A DNA stretch of 64,000 nt from Glebionis coronaria (lineage: Eukaryota; Streptophyta; Magnoliopsida; Asterales; Asteraceae): assembly GCA_025667525.1 (NCBI GenBank), contig CM046876.1, forward strand, positions 569,529,469 to 569,593,468, given 5' to 3'. Below are positions 34,601 through 46,111 of the stretch, in pieces; the first letter of the stretch is position 1, and each line of letters opens with the position of its first letter. The position numbers were made by a program, and so were the translations under genes. A model generated the notes under the pieces. The model made no database searches and was not told where the DNA came from. It saw nothing but the letters and a program-made list of their open reading frames with translations.

Positions 34601-34789
34601 GCAAGGGGGAGTAAGCACCAAGGGGAGCTACTAGCAAAGTCCGATTCTTTTCTTCTTCAAAGACTTGTGCTAACCTTTTTGCTTCGACAAAGGGGGAGAA
34701 ATGATAGTGATAAACTTGTTAATAATTCGAATAATCTTGTATTTTACGTAAATGAGTTTATAGTTTGTCGTAATAAAAAAGGGGGAGAT
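34601..34789 (+). other. Three internal and one terminal polypurine tract
   Basis: GCAAGGGGGAGTA (34601), CCAAGGGGAG (34618), ACAAAGGGGGAGAAA (34687) and AAAAAAGGGGGAGAT (34775-34789), the last abutting the LTR. The minus-strand element keeps the same four tracts (53114-53285) with near-identical surrounding sequence. Repeated tracts of this kind are a known Sirevirus trait. Confidence 0.8.
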
Positions 34790-35176
34790 TGTTAATGCAA
34801 AGCAATGCCTAAAAACATTGTTAGTACTAATTAATCTTTCTTAGTTTTGATCACGACAAATTACAAAAACATTTATTGTCAAACACAATCATAAAACGAA
34901 TTATCTAGCAAACACAATCTCAATGTAATAATCATTTCACTAACATATCTTAATCATGCTTAGTGATTTTAAAAGTGATTAGCCTTAAAACTCACTTTTG
35001 TCAAATGTAACAAAAGATTTTTAATAAACTTTATTTTTAAGAAAATGTTTTATTAAAATGAAAATGTAAATTTTAATATGGCATATTCCAAATGCCATAA
35101 GAATATACTTTGAAGGTTTAAACAGCCTTAGATATTTCAAATTCACTAAAAGACAAAAAGGAGCGGAGTCTACACT

Positions 35177-35280
35177 CCGCGGTTCCTTAAGTGCCTATGC
35201 GGTTCGCTATCGATAAGGAACCGCCTAGGTAGCTAAGGAACCTCCCCCAGCTAGCCGTTGGGATTTGTCTTCTATAAATA
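35177..35280 (+). promoter_or_regulatory. LTR palindrome copy 3 and TATA box
   Basis: CCGCGGTTCCTTAAG (35177), GCGGTTCGCTATC (35199), GATAAGGAACCGCC (35212) and CTAAGGAACCTCC (35233), followed by CTATAAATAGTGG at 35272. The palindrome ends about 27 bp before the TATA box. Confidence 0.8.
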
Positions 35281-35839
35281 GTGGATCAAATCTGCATTTT
35301 CATTAACCCTTTTTAGACATCTCTTTCAGCCTTCTTTCTCCTATCTAATCCTAGTCATTTGTAAATGATCACTTAATGTGTTAAGTATGTTTACTTATGA
35401 TTATCCTCTTGATCTTCTTCTTTACCTTGTCCATAGAGAAGATCACTCACACACTTGTGATGTGATTAAAGATGAATCCTTGATGAAGATCATCCTCTCC
35501 TAAAGATCTAGTCATGTTCATCATTTGTTTATTTGTGTCTTGTGTAAATCCAATGTATTTGTGAATACTTGGACTAGTTGCATTCATCCAAGCTATGTGT
35601 GAATACTTGGATTAGAGTTGTGTAAATCATTTGCATATGTGTATGCTTGGATTTGTGTTGTTTAGATCCAAGCTACATGTGTGTACTTAGATATGTTTAG
35701 TTGAGTTGTAATTAGTTGTGTTAGTTCTCACTAAACTATAAAGTGATGCGGTTGTGTCTTGTGAGTTCTCACTAAACTATAAAGTGATGTGTAGTCGTGT
35801 TGTGTGAAGTTCTCACTTAGCTTCAAAGTGAATATTCGT

Positions 35840-36067
35840 GAAGATTGGTTCTAGCTTTGGATTAGAACTCGACATCTAGCCTTGTGTCGGAAAATGGTGA
35901 AGTAGGCAATGTTGTGAAGATTGGTTCTAGCTTTGGATTAGAACTCGACATCTAGCCTTGTGTCGTAAAATGGTGACGTGGGCGACGTTTTGTAGATTGG
36001 TCCTAGCTAAGATTAGGTCTAGACATTTAGCTTATTGTCAAAAAATAGTGTAAGCGACGTTGTAAGG
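35840..36067. repeat. 76-bp tandem repeats in the LTR
   Basis: Three units beginning (G)AAGATTGGTTCTAGCT at 35840, 35916 and 35992, the third diverged. Smaller repeats precede them: GTTCTCACTAAACTATAAAGTGATG twice (about 35720-35790) and CTTGGAT phrases (about 35540-35700). The relative at 51889 has only one unit. Confidence 0.85.
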
Positions 36068-36396
36068 TTTTCTTCGTCAAGAAGGGAGCTTGTGGATATA
36101 GTGGAAATCTCGAGTAAGGTGTACTCGAGGAGTGGAGTAGAAACGAGGATAGAGCCTCATTGTCGAACCACTATAAATCTTGGTGTCTTCCTACTAGGTT
36201 GTTTCTTTCCTCACTCATTACTTACCTTCATCATCATTACACTCACTACTTATTGTTAATGCATTAGAATTGAACCTAATCATTATGCAACTAGCTTTCA
36301 AGTAAAAGATAGTTTTGGCACTCACCTAATTGAAAGGAATTTTAATTAGGAGATAAACCGATGAGAAACTATTCAACCCCCCTTCTAGTTTCTACA

Positions 36397-37284
36397 ATTT
36401 CTATAATTTTTTAGTTAGACTACACTAGAAAGGTATAAGCGGGTCGCTATGCGTTCCTAAAGAAGGTGGTCTTAACTAGCTAGGCGCTGACCAACTCCTT
36501 CGAGTCCTTTTTGTTTGTCTTCCAAGATGCTATAGAATCAAATGTGGCCCTAGCAAGGTTCCATTAAGTTTTCCATTGGTACTCGAAAGAGTTGTGAGGA
36601 AAACCCGATGAAACAAACATATGGCATGTTATGAAACTTGTACAACATCTTTTAAAACAATAGGTATCTCGGTTTGGATCACTGGCGTATTCAAGAACCC
36701 GAGTAATATGTTTTATTTAAGTTAAGTTTAAAAATATTGAAAATTCATTGTTTAGAAACTAATTATAAAAGGAAGTTTTACATGTTTCCTTTTATACAAA
36801 TTTTGTCATTATTTTTCAAAATTTAAATTAATACCCACTAAAGTAAGTTTTGTACTATCCAATGTACATAAGTCACTTGAACTTGGTTAACTCATCAAAT
36901 ACAACCTTAAGTCTTAGCTAAAACAAGGCAATACATGTCAGACCCAAGGCTATATAATTGTAGACTAAGTATTGGATGACTTACGTCGTTCGTTTTGGTT
37001 AGACCTTTTGCACGAAGTACTTGACGCGGAAAAACATGACTTGAATGCATTCATGCAAGATAATGTAGTCATGGCCTCATTGTGGATAAGAGTTGCACCG
37101 GTGGAAATTATCATTTGGTGATTACCTTTTGAATTATTACATCGATAGTAGATCAATTGCATTGATGGAATAAGTTCAAGCTGGGTCTTAGGCTCTTAAT
37201 AAATTTGATTCTTTACATGGGTAGTTTATTTTATAAGAGCATTATTGTTTAAAATACTAATATTTTCTAAACTTTGTTTTGTAG
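36397..37284 (+). other. Leader-like DNA before the old copia gag
   Basis: No gene supported. The position just before a gag ATG suggests the 5' untranslated leader of the decayed copia element, but I could not find its LTR or primer site. Confidence 0.4.
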
Positions 37285-38075
37285 ATGGCTGCTGTCCAAA
37301 ACAAAGAGTCGACACTAAGGTCAAATTTGTTCAAGGATAAGTTGATTGGATCAAACTTCTCCGTATGGTACTAAACCTAAGAATTTGTCTTAAGGATGAA
37401 GATCGAATGACCTATTTGGAACAACCTATTACTCCAATCCTTGAACCTGTTGCTGCACCCGCAATCCGTGATGCATACTATGCGATGCTGAAAGGAAAAA
37501 AGGATACAACGTGCCTCATGTTAGCTAGAATGTCCCCAGACTTACAAATAATGTTGGAGAATCTAATGGCTACGACATGATCACTAAACTCAAAACTATG
37601 TTTGAGAAAAAATCAAAACATGAGCTTTATAATATTACTAAGGCATTTCATGTTGGTAGGCAGAAAATTGTACAATCCGTTAGTATTTATTTTCGGAAAA
37701 CGAAAGGCTACTTGGACACTATGGAACGCCTAGGCTATCCCATACCATAAGAACTTGTTGTGAGCTTTATCTTTAACTCTCTCAACAAGGATTTTGAATC
37801 ACTTGTGCAGACTTATAATTTGCATTGAATAGGAAAGACATTAGTAGAGCTACATGCTATGCTAAAGTCATATGAGAAATGGCTTCCAGAGAAGGTTGAG
37901 ACGTCCGCTGTAATGGCTATCTGAGTAGGAAGTATCCAGAAAGACAAGGGTAAGAAACCATAAAGGGGTAAAGGAAAGAATGATGGAAAACGTAAGTCAT
38001 CTTACGTCCCAAATCAGAAAAAGCCTCCACCACCCAAGAAAGATAATCCGACAAAGGACTCCGAGTGTCACCATT
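37285..38075 (+). pseudogene. gag: Old Ty1/copia gag, N-terminal part
   Basis: Begins MAAVQNKESTLRSNLFKDKL, then a stop (TAA) and frameshift near 37370. The gag-like reading (LNLRICLKDEDRM, then EQPITPI) continues at 37365-37580, and further gag-like segments follow in shifting frames. It runs up to the first half of the zinc knuckle (ECHH), where the LARD element is inserted. The second half resumes at 49081. Confidence 0.75.
38071..38075. repeat. Target-site duplication CCATT (left)
   Basis: Identical to 49076-49080 on the other side of the LARD element. Confidence 0.9.
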
Positions 38076-41037
38076 TATAAAGCCCCCAATTTACCATGCA
38101 GCGGAATACCACTTTGGGCGTTATTTCATAGCTCATCACACACAATTACAGAAAACGACCTCAAAAGAGACGTTTAAGATAAACATAAAAGATTATTTAT
38201 AATCATTGTCTAAAACATTTCCAACCCAAAAATTGATGTTTAAATCAGAGTAGCGTTACTTGTCCCCAAAGATCTCAACCCAAAACTTAACGACTTTTAC
38301 CACAATATGAAAATAATAAATTTGATAAAAAGGGAAGGAATCCAAAGTTTTAGACCAATAAAGCACCAACTCCCTCCATGCATGCTCCGCTGCAATTTAT
38401 CTTTATTACCTGAAACACATGCTTAAAATCGTCAACACAAAGGTTGAGCGAATCTATAGGTTTATCAAATCATAAGTTGAACATAAGTATTAAAACTAGT
38501 CATGACCATTCAATAGCATTGTCGTACTCACAATCTATTATTCAAGGATATTATCTTTAGCAATAGCTAATAATTGTGTTTAAGCTCGTGACACTAATCC
38601 GTTAACTCAATCACCCGCGTACATAGACCGGCATGATTTAAGTGAAACCAGGGCCCCTTCTAAGGCATTAGTTGTAATTATACCTTATTTCTTATCACAA
38701 GTTATCCGTCCGCAGAGGGTACTCAACGTACTAGCTCTCGTCTCGGATAGGTTCGTCAACCTCATAGTAGTATCAATTGTATAAGCGACTATCTCCAACC
38801 CACACAAGGGCAAGACAATAGTTAATAGTTCCCGAATTTAGGGATTTTTACAACTAGGTACTCAACACAATTTAAGGCAACATTCGGGTCCAACAATCAT
38901 TCATGACTTATGTTCATTTTCATTTAAATAGCATGTATCCCCTCACGGGTAAAAACATTTGAAATAAGTAAAGAGCGAGGCTATAGACTCACCTTAGATG
39001 ATACACGAAGCTAGTAATAGTAGTAATCGCCAAAGTGATGATGCTCCAAATATACACGTCAAAAGCCGACACCTAACAAATAAGGGCGAACTTAACAACA
39101 CACTCTAGTATCTCAAAACAAACTTAGTATAATAAAACAAACGACTCAAAATAGTATGTACATAGACATGACCAACCAATGCAAGTGAATCCTTTCTAAA
39201 ACACCACAACATATACTAGCTTTCCAAAACTAGTATCTACGATGTTGATCCATCTCATGATGCCAAATCAACACGGTTCAAGTACCCAAAACGGGTATTC
39301 AATCTCAATATATACACTCAAGCCTAAGACTTATTTCTTTTAGAATTTTAGAATCTAATAGTTTAGCCTCTCGCCTCAAACTATGTCGCGAGGTTAAGTA
39401 CCTATCCATTAATACTCAGCCGGTACTTACCAAAGGTATACGCTGATTTCCCATACCTAAACAACTCCGTTTTCGACGAAACTTGGTCACAAACTCTATT
39501 ATAATCTGTAAAAGACTCGGTTTAAATTTCATCCAATGTTCACATTTTATAACCACCTGCTCGACAGATCTTTAGACTTTAAAAACCGGTCTGTTTTGCA
39601 CACTCGACTTGTAAAACCATTTTGGCTTCCTTAACCAAAACCATTTACAAAAACGACACTTGACTTTGAAAATAGATTCAAAATGCTAAGTTTAGGGCCT
39701 GAGAACAGCCCTTGAACATCTTTGAAACTCAAGATATAGTCCCCGAGATTTGACCCAATATCGACAACAATTTCGGATTGCGTCGATACTCGCCTCCCGG
39801 TACACGAATATTCAATCCTATATAACTTTTGACTCGTTTGGAGTTAAAAGCTCTATCTTATATCGAAACGACCGTATCGACGACCACTACAACAATATCC
39901 TATCATACCAACACTTAATCCTCAGCCACTATATGAAAACTGGCCTTAAACCTACTGATCTAAAATGACTCTTTTAAAATCACATCAAAACTCATTTTGA
40001 CCCATTTCCAACTTCACCAATACATCAATTTGCCTATATTCATCATCTATAACAATCCCTAAACTCCTAGTCACTTGCATGGTCAATATGAATTTACCAA
40101 AAATTATAAACAAATGCATGCACTCAAATAAAAATGATTAAAATAATAATAACAACAATAAGGAACCATACCATAAGCTAAATAGATCAAAAACCCATGA
40201 ACACCAAAACCCCCTTGTTTGGCCGTGTGTTTTGGAAGCAAAAACACCAAAGAGAAATATTTTCCAAGCTATAATATTCCAACCCCATGTTCCTAAACAC
40301 ATTTAAACACAAACCCACGAAATTAATTAGATCAAAACACAATATTTTTCAAAATCCATCAAAATTAAATCTTGAAAAAAAAGAAGTTGTTGCATGTTGG
40401 ATTTTTGTGGTGGGATTTACTTACAATGATGATATAAACAATGGGTATTTATTAGATTTTCCAAAAATCAAATTTTGGTGGTGGATTGGTGGTGGTGGTG
40501 TTTGGCCGTAGCTTAGAGAGAAGAAGGAGAGAGATGGTGAAAATTTTTGAGGTGGAAATGATTTGTGTGTGTGTTTAGGTTCCCTTTTGTAAACATGGAG
40601 GGACCAAAATTGACAACTTAGCTATATTTTGGCATTTTTAGCAAACAACTATTTAAAGATCGGGATTATGACTAGTAGTCGGTTTTAAATTTTTGCAAGA
40701 GTCGGGGTTCGTCCCGGCTATCTCAAAATACTTTTAAATGGTTCAAACGCACACAAAACGAATATACATATGGTTCCGACTCGACTTAAAACGTAATAAA
40801 AATAAAAATCTCGAAAATTCAAATATCGATCACTCGATAATAAAAAATATTTTTTGGGCATCCATCGGTATCTTAGTCGTTATCGGTTCTTCTCAAATCG
40901 TCAAACGTTAAAATTATGACCTCGATCATTGGTTTCAAATTAAACCGTCAAATATATAACAAACGAAATTTCTTAAAAATTTCAAAAATATACGTAAATT
41001 AGGGCAAAATAAGTGACATTGGGTTCGGGGGATCACA
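38076..41037 (-). repeat. 3' LTR of the complete LARD element (2962 bp)
   Basis: Direct repeat of 46112-49075. Non-coding, AT-rich. The promoter position is not clear. Confidence 0.93.
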
Positions 41038-44000
41038 TCCTCCCCTCCTTAAGGGAGAGACGTCCCGACTCTCTCCGGTTCTTATACTCGCATTTCGTAC
41101 TACTAGAAAGATGAGGATACTTATTCCTAAAGGGGTCTTCATGTTCTGATGTGGACTTCGATTCACGTCTCGGGTTCCATCACACCTTCACAATGAGTAT
41201 TATACCTTGCTTCAATCTCTTAACATCTCGATCCATGATCTCCACCACAAATTCCCAAATTCTTTCTACGGTTATCAACACATCTCTTCTAACAGCTTCT
41301 CGCTGTTAACAAATGACCCTTAATCTACGCAACTGACTTTTCCTTACTTCACTCCATCCAACTGGTGATCTACACTTTCCTCAAGTGAGTCACAACTTAA
41401 GAGAGATGCCCATACTGAACAGCTCTTGAGACAATAACTTAGCACCATACGACACATTAACCTTGGTCACATCAATCTCATACAGATAATTATTCGTAAA
41501 AGAAAATCGCACGGGTCGCACATAATCCTATTAAAAACGTTCAGAATAAACGATACGAAGTAACTAATGCTAGTCGTACAAAATCACCTTATTGCACTAT
41601 TACGTACATACAAACCTAGTTCGTCAAAAACGAATTCATCGATACGGAAATCATTCGACGTATACATAAATCTCTCGAAGACATCACAATTCAATCAAAC
41701 ACAAAACCATAATGAAACACATACAACCACATTACGACATGTTTGCAAAATAGCCAAACCATGCCAAGTAAATAAGCTCAATCAAGTTAACTCATGCTTG
41801 CTAATCAGCCAAGCCATGGTAAAATAAGAATATTTAACGGGATTTCAGATGAGTCCAGTCAAAAGAAAATTACAAGTTAAAGCATATTCACGGCTTGCTA
41901 GCTATAGATGCATATCCAAAAGAAAGAAAATAAATACATATGTCATCGTAGGGTGATCACACACGGATCTATACCCAAAAGATATTACAAGAACACCATC
42001 TCACTTCCGTCCCAAGCGTGGTCAAAATCTCAATAAGAATCGTCGTACACAGTTAAAAAGGTATTACATGGGACACATGATCCACAATCATACGTCAATT
42101 CATACTACAGCCTTGAGCTCGCATAATGTACAATCATTCGACTAAATCACATACCACATAAATACATAAAAGGCAAGGGTTAACCACAAAAACATCAACT
42201 ATATCTATCTATCGCTTAACCTTCGATGATCAAAGAAGACCGAGTCAAGCAAAGAGGATTCCTCACTTGAATAAACGAAGACGGCAAATGGAATTGTCTT
42301 CCAACTACCGATGCACAGTTGGTAAACTTCAACAGTTTATCGCGTGTCTTTTGACATATCAAAAGAACGAGAAAAGAAAATAATTAAAGTACGGTACATT
42401 TGATGTAGGTGAAGTCTTTGTCATTTCTCTCAGAGTTGTTCGAACTCGGCTTTCCTCTACTTCGACAGTCTTCTATTTTTGTTTAAATTTCTCCTCAGTG
42501 TCGGCATGATCTCCTTTGGTATTTCATCAACATTCCGGTGATTCCGATGGAATTCACACGTTACTTACAATACATAAAAACATTTTTCCATAATTACTCT
42601 TGCACGGTGACTTACTAAGTCAATGTCAAACGAAAGAAAAGATTTCAAGGAACACAAGAAAATTCAAAAATTTCTTTAGGAATCTAAGAGAATACGATGA
42701 CTTGCATAAGGATCCACCGTTTTAAAAGCGTTCTCATCCAAACATTTATCAAAACACTACAAGTTTTAAGATGACCAATTGATTTGACACGATAGTGCTC
42801 TTCCTGAACTATGCATAATTAGCTAGATCATGCATACTTGAGGACCATGCAACGACAACCAACAAAATAGGACTCTTCCCGAATTATGCAAAGTTAGCTA
42901 AGCTGTGCATAATTGAGGATCGAGTGACAACACAAACATTATTATTACACACCGAATATGACTATGAAAGTTTTTGACCTAATCTTCAAAATAATTAAAT
43001 CATTTGAAATGACAAAATATTGTTACTATCGTTTCAAAGAACACATCAAACATTTTTAATACACTTTGAAAACATACTTTTGCTTTGCCTTTTTGTGAGA
43101 ATAATAATAAATAAATAAATAAATAAATCGACACCATTTGCATTTGGTTTAACAAAACATTTCTCACACTCATACATATTTTCGAAACAAATTGTTCACA
43201 AATAACGGTAAGGTGGTTCCAGATTAAAGATCATTGTAAGCATAACGAGTAGTAAAAATCAAAAATCAATGAGATAAATTAAGATAAACGAGCAATATAT
43301 TTGCCAACGGAAATTAACTACATTAGAAATCAAAATACTTCGAATATATGACAAGCGTTTCGGGATAACAACAGCGATCTATAAATACATGGAGTGGACA
43401 TCGAACATCATCACGAGCGCCAAAAATAGGACAAGGATCATAATTTCCATCGTCTCGAGTTACACACACATTCCACCAAATTAGGTTCCATTAACCAAAA
43501 GAAGGAAAGTTACAACGTCCATGAAGAGGACAAAAATACACTGGGTGACATACCCTAATTATCAAGTACTAGCAAAGTAGTAGTAAAAAAAAAAATAATG
43601 GTCTCACACCATGGACCATATTAAAACGAAAAAATCACAGGACTACCCAAGTTCAGAAGTAGACTCACAAAATCAAAGAAGGGATGTCGTACGATCAAAC
43701 CATCGTGACTCACAACATTACATCTTAAGAAAATAATACAAGTATGCATTTGTTGGGTAATCCACTTGCGTATTCTAATTAATGTTACCTTGTATAATGT
43801 AAAGCGATCATTTGCTTATTTTTAATTTATGTTACACCATTAAAGGATTTAGACCTTTCATTTTTCAATATTTATATAGTTTTTATTTCTAGAAGTTATA
43901 ATCTCAAGAAAATTATTACATTAGTGGATTCAGTGACTCGGTTATCATAATCAATAAAATCATTAGGTTTGAAAATCTCGATACTTGTGTCAAAATCTCA

Positions 44001-46111
44001 TTTATATTCATATCTTAAGTATCAAAAACGTACATAGTAAGAATTTTCAAAGTTTCATATTATTATTACGACATATCTTATTACTATACAAGTATCCAAC
44101 ACAACTCGAATTTGTCCAATTGACTCTTAAAATTAACCCTTGACTTTTTATTGTACCTAAGTCTTCCTTAAAACTGATTTAGTAAATCATATTCGCGCAA
44201 TTCGACTCAAATGATAAAGAGGTTTCACGTAGTATTATCTCGGATAACTTACTGATTTTAGTTGAGACTTGGATCTCGATAATAATTGAATAAATAATCA
44301 AAATGTTTATTTCGATAATTCTGAAATGTAGAAAATTAGGATTTTAAATCTTTAGCCAATTATCAAGTGATTTTAAAATTAACACATCTCGCAGCAGAAT
44401 AAAATAACGTTTCATCAACATTTAATAATTAATTTCAAGCGTTAGAATTTCTCACTTAAATTGTATATTTTGATTTTATCCCAGTTTATTCACTAAAACA
44501 AGTGACGAGTTCCAGTTTATACCAATCCATTCGTAAATACAACTTGACCTTATGTTTAAAATAAAACCAATTTTATTAAGTCTCTAGCTCCGAAATACGT
44601 ACCAATTTTTCTACTCATTTTCTGTATTAAAAGATACGCCAAAAGTTTACCATAATGACCCAAAAATTAATTAATACCAAACCTCAAGCCGTCTATACTC
44701 AATAGTCATATCGTTAATCTTTATTAATAACTCCTATTTCAAATTAAATTAAACAAATTCTTGACAAATCCATCACGAGCTTCTAGTATCAAATTATTAA
44801 TATATGAGAACAAGGATTTTACGAGTAATATAAATTACATATTATGATTTACCAACCAAGTTGAAGGAAGAAAAAATAATATAATTTCACTTTGTCCCTT
44901 TATTCTCTGTAAGATATTTACTTGTTACAAAACACATCATAGGTCGTTTTTATTCAAAAGTTTCATTCACCATACATTTAATATGTAAGACGTTTTATGT
45001 TTAACTCACTCAATTAACAAAATTCAATGCTTATTTAGATGGCACAAGTGTCGGGCCTCGTCATATATAATATCAAATTCAAAATAATGAGACAACAAGA
45101 CAAATGAAATAAACGGAACGAGGATACGTATGTCAACTCTATAGATGTTAGTATCGGCTTCGGGTGGGTCTCAAAATCGTTGACAATAAAATTAACACGA
45201 ACCAACCAAACTTCAAGCCATCTCGCTTGATCACAACGCTAGTATATCCTTAAAATGCATCTTTAAATTCGAGTAGAATGGTAAACAACGATTAAATGGC
45301 AATACGCCTCAACCACGGTTTACAATAAACACCTATGATTCGCCGCTACGGTGTACGCATCGTCGATTATACTTCGGCTATATTATAGTTACGTGAACTA
45401 ATATATCAAACCCATAAGAATAAGGGAAATAAAAATAGTACGTTAGTAATTTACGTTTCAAAAGAAGATGTCCAAGAATGACACATCACGGTGCGATAAC
45501 GACAATCAGGATCAATCTAGTCGATATACAATATGTTACGAAGCATTATTTACGTATCTAGAATATCAAACGAGGTTCACACTCGGTTATTCGAACAATA
45601 AATTAATTATCAAGATCGATGATTGGCGGTGAGGCCAAATTATGGACAAAATCCCATTATAAAATGTACGATAATCACGCAAGGACCATTGCTTCACGTG
45701 CAATGCCTTTAAATACCATAGTATATACATACCTATACATACAATCATTCCCACATACACATAGGATCACAACGCAGTGTTTCCATGTAATGCAATGTAG
45801 CCCGTATGCCAATTACATGCAACCTATATGATATTCACGCAACTGCTTGCAAACTATGATGATAAGTACTAAACGTACACAAAGATATATCTCAATATAT
45901 TATCATAGTATATACTTACTAAATACTAGGAAACTCATATCAGTTTTGAGGGATACATCTAAATCATAAGTCAATGCTAAAGAAATCTTACCGGAGCCAT
46001 GCGGAGAAGTTGCGTGCTTTAAAACTTTTTACGACACACCAAAAGTCATAGTTTAGGTTTTTCAACAAAATCGACCTAGTTCTCTATAACTTGTGGCTCG
46101 GATTACCAATC
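41038..46111 (-). other. Non-coding interior of the complete LARD element
   Basis: Purine tract at 41038-41060 (minus strand), then 5 kb almost identical to 2915-7985, including the ATGCAT tandem duplication (about 42794-42930) and an expanded ATAA run near 43102. The primer site, TTGGTAATCCGAGCCAC on the minus strand, lies at 46093-46109 and has one more substitution than copy 1. A shared 86-codon ORF (41567-41827; 3444-3704) shows no domain and is not claimed as a gene. Confidence 0.8.

Larger units (their letters stand above)
7989..36396 (+). mobile_element. 3' part of a Sirevirus-like copia element, interrupted
   Basis: The interval, minus the insertion at 9576-32360, holds an env-like ORF fragment, two palindrome-plus-small-ORF modules, three internal polypurine tracts, a terminal polypurine tract and a 3' LTR. 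The order and the conserved phrases around 34589-34800 match the 3' end of the full-length minus-strand element at 51889-60953 (rc of 53114-53300). Gag, pol and the 5' LTR are missing. An accessory gene after pol, multiple polypurine tracts and palindromes in the LTR are the recognised marks of Sireviruses. Confidence 0.72.
34790..36396 (+). repeat. 3' LTR of the plus-strand Sirevirus-like element (1607 bp)
   Basis: Starts TGTTAATGC and ends CCCCCCTTCTAGTTTCTACA, like the LTRs of 51889-60953. It contains palindrome copy 3 (35177-35245), TATA box CTATAAATA (35272-35280), and tandem repeats that make it about 380 bp longer than its relative. No right-hand target duplication can be tested because the left end is lost. 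Confidence 0.8.
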
